NCBI GenBank assembly: GCA_028023455.1 | Contig: JAQFVV010006640.1 | Coordinates: 204,001-268,000, forward strand | Source: Epiperipatus broadwayi | Lineage: Eukaryota; Onychophora; Udeonychophora; Euonychophora; Peripatidae | Reading direction: 5' to 3' | DNA: 64,000 bases | Part shown: positions 61,620-64,000 of the stretch, piece by piece | Numbering within the stretch: position 1 is the stretch's first letter | How the letters are laid out: each line of letters starts with the position of its first letter | Translations under genes and position numbers: made by a program | Notes under the pieces: generated by a model | The model's database searches: none | What the model was told of the DNA's origin: nothing | The model's input: only the letters and a program-made list of their open reading frames with translations

Positions 61620-63430
61620 TACAGTTTTTATTAAGTCCTAGTTCTGCCACTGTGGGTGTAGTTTCAACAATCACTTTGTTTTATAGTTTGTATTTATCTC
61701 ACGTCAATGTAGATCAGTGGCCATTAAATTATATTTATGAGAAGAATGACCGTAAATGAGTTGTCCTGAATTTGTTGATTAGACTCCAGTTTCATCTAAG
61801 AAAATCATGTTCATCTGATTTTATTGTTGAATCTAGAAAAAAAAATTTGTTTAAAATCTTGGAAGGCTTTTACTTTTTTATGTCAAATGTTGTGATTGTA
61901 GATTCTTTGTGAATATCCAAAAAAGGAATCTTGATTTGAAACCAGTCTTATGTGTTGAAACAATATAGTGAATTATTTGCAACTCCAATCTATTTAACAA
62001 CTTTTTATACATTTTTTATAAAACAATTTGTAATATCTGGCAGAAGAATAAGTGTAAGAACAACAAAATATTACAAAAAAATATAAAACTTGAGTGTGAT
62101 AATATTTTTCAGGTTAACAAGTAATTGACTATATATAATTTTAGTATAGAAACTTTTTGTAATCAGAGGTGAAATATTCACCAGTCAAATATGCTAAAAA
62201 GTTGTTTATAAAGTATTTACATCACAAACCTAGGAGTTCCAAGCAGGTTATTCCTAAAATTAATTTTGATCTAATTTTAGGAATGAGAAATAAGTTAGAC
62301 TATATTCAAAGTTACTCCTAAACAATATGGGATAGGATCTTATTCCAATGTTTTATTTTAAATGGTTATGTTGAGGTTACAGATATTTCCATGTTGGTTA
62401 GATGAAAAATTGATAACATCTTTACTAGATTAGAAATAAGATCACAGTCTTTGAAAAAGATTGAAATAATTTCAATTATTACTATCCACTTTGGAAGACT
62501 TTTTTATTTTAGTAAAGGATGTTTTTGAGAAATCAAAACAATATCTTGAAAATTAGACAAATTTTCTGTTTGGAAGATCACTAAGGAATATGTTAAATAA
62601 AGTAGATGAGAGAAGTAAATGTTAAGATAAACCTGTTCTACAAAATCCTGTATCTATTATAATTATTATTTAAAGTTAATTTTTAGAGAGCATTTTAATA
62701 AGTAAATTAAGTTTTTTTGCATTTATAAGTTATTTTAAAAAAAAAACTATTTTTCCAAAGGAATCATAAGTTGATGTTAGATTAATAAAGGCGGGTTAAA
62801 TTTTTAATTTATTTTGAAAGAATTTTTAAAGTTAATATTAAACTTAAAATTTGTTCATATAGTCTAAATGCAGCAGCCTTCTATATAAGTAAAAGTTTTT
62901 TTAATTATGAGGAAAAGGCTTGTTAATATGATTCTTTCAAAAGGTTTGACTGAACACATGATAATGATATTGATTAGGCATTTTTGGATTATTTCTGGAT
63001 TTATTAAGACTGCTATAGTTTTGTTTTTAGACCAAATGTTTGGAATAGTATCTCTGCACATAATGTTACTAAATAGTTTTGCAAATAACACATTTTGGCT
63101 TTATATCCTAAATATTTTAGAAAATCTGGAAAAAGCTTGCCTGCTTTTATTTAATATAATAACACACCAAGTTTATGTTTAGGAATATCTAGTAATTTTA
63201 TCAAATTGATATTAGAAAACATTGTGAAAATAAAGCTTACAATTTTACTTTAATGATTTTATTTTCATTCTCTTAGTATTGAGCTCAGAAGTCTGATATT
63301 TAAAATTAAGTAATCTTCTTGGCACCAATAATAATAGCTCATTTACAGATAATTTTACATATGCCAGGCTTAAGAAAAAGTAACAAGGTGTTACAACTAA
63401 ATTCTGATTAAGCTTTTGCTTCCCCATGGT
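61620..63430 (-). pseudogene. Decayed Jockey-like LINE (RT and C-terminal region)
   Basis: On the minus strand from about 63091 the frame reads LFAKLFSNIMCRDTIPNIWS and then VKPFERIIL, the standard RT fingers (W.K....L.KP and Y.LFERIIL). Further on, in broken frames, come LFNIFLSDLPNRKF near 62590, YCLGVTLNI near 62310, INFRNNLL near 62255 and LTGEYFTS near 62180. DFLR.NWSLINKFRTTHLRS follows near 61810, matching the C-terminal LPR..WSLLNRFRT block of Jockey-like proteins. The frame is full of stops and shifts. A related copy is at 24.3-25.1 kb. Confidence 0.65.
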
Positions 63431-64000
63431 ACCTTTCTATTTTTTTTGGTAATGTTGGACGCTTTTAACATTATCAAAAATTTCTGGATTTTCAGAAGAA
63501 AAATTGACTATAAAGAGGTCTATTCTCTTGTTTTGTTTCAACTTAGAAAAAATTGCTCTAAAATCATGAGAAATCGGCTCTTATGTGTTTATTAAACATA
63601 TCATAATAAAAGGCAACAGAATAGTTTCTATTAATATTTTGTTCAAGATATTTAGTATTCCTTAAATTCCATTTTGGATAATTGTCAATTAGAATAATGT
63701 TTTCCTTCCAGAATGATTACACTTGGTTCATTTTTGTTGAAACAATATATAAATCAGGAATTATTTCTGTTCCAAATATGGAATGAAGTGTTCCTTTTTG
63801 TAATTCTAAAGTAAATATATATTTTTACACCTTCATTGTAAAAACTGAAGAAGTTTTTGATCTTCATCTAAAATATATCCAAAGACTATATGAAAATTAA
63901 AAGCTTTTATATGATCACAAAATATAGGAAGATCTGAAAGAGGAAGGTTGGGCCATTTACATTGGGAAATTTGTGGATGTTACATGATTAAAAATTATCT
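63431..64000. other. Sequence upstream of the minus-strand LINE remnant
   Basis: Probably more of the same decayed element (5' side), but no motif was recognised. The window ends here. Confidence 0.3.

Noticed and set aside
61640-61850. Tc1/mariner transposase (minus-strand MIFLDETGV near a DDE Asp)
   Set aside because: Another frame of the same stretch reads NWSLINKFRT, which fits the C-terminal block of the Jockey-like LINE already recognised upstream. The DETG match is short and has no supporting motifs.
62907-63182. Plus-strand 91-codon hydrophobic ORF
   Set aside because: It is the antisense of the Jockey-like RT fingers on the minus strand.
51556-64000. Upstream SLC23 exons (TM1-TM6)
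   Set aside because: I searched the minus strand for a FP-ending donor, AGKHWG-like and QH motifs and found none that held up.

Overview
The window is very AT-rich animal nuclear DNA. It has long intergenic or intronic stretches, spliced exons with GT-AG borders, tRNA-derived SINEs, several non-LTR retrotransposon remnants, a Penelope-like element and many inverted-repeat (foldback) elements. Nothing bacterial or organellar was seen. The one host gene looks closer to the vertebrate/spiralian form of its family than to the insect form (YYACA rather than the insect-type sequence after the TM8 acidic residue). The species cannot be named from this sequence; a low-GC invertebrate is the most I can infer.

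The only recognisable host gene is a member of the SLC23 nucleobase/ascorbate transporter family on the minus strand. Four exons were found: 51396-51555, 39170-39423, 30141-30414 and 7376-7471. Their splice phases agree exactly (phase 1, 0, 1) and together they encode about 261 codons of the central and late transporter core. The introns between them are about 12.0, 8.8 and 22.7 kb. The 5' exons (expected to the right of 51555) and the last exon(s) (expected to the left of 7376) were not found, so the gene is partial. Two acidic TM8 positions and the first residue of the NAT signature differ from the family norm.

Almost everything else is repeats, mostly inside these introns. From left to right: a diverged direct repeat (about 85-620); a TIR element (5985-6815); a decayed Penelope-like element with a GIY-YIG domain, flanked by about 300-bp inverted arms that each carry a tRNA-like A box/B box (8160-10206); a CTA microsatellite; a 780-bp palindrome (11869-12648); a 5'-truncated non-LTR retrotransposon with an almost intact reverse transcriptase reading frame (16131-18200); a foldback element with a 13-bp target duplication (19700-20149); a hairpin TIR family (23.6, 43.4, 43.8 and 56.4 kb); nested LINE remnants (24.3-26.6 kb); foldback elements of the 19.7-kb type (34.9, 39.5, 40.6 and 42.9 kb) and a further nested palindrome (40.2-41.5 kb); six copies of a roughly 100-bp tRNA-derived SINE; a head-to-tail 348-bp repeat with a snap-back end and a 20-bp target duplication (46044-46975); a second, related 347-bp tandem repeat inserted in an RTE-like LINE (49.4-50.4 kb); and a minus-strand Jockey-like LINE remnant (61.6-63.4 kb).

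The most unusual items are the 348/347-bp tandem-unit family, the Penelope-like element whose inverted arms hold tRNA-like and hammerhead-like sequences, the very short SINE, and the altered substrate-site residues of the SLC23 protein. All readings are by eye; no database search or folding program was run.
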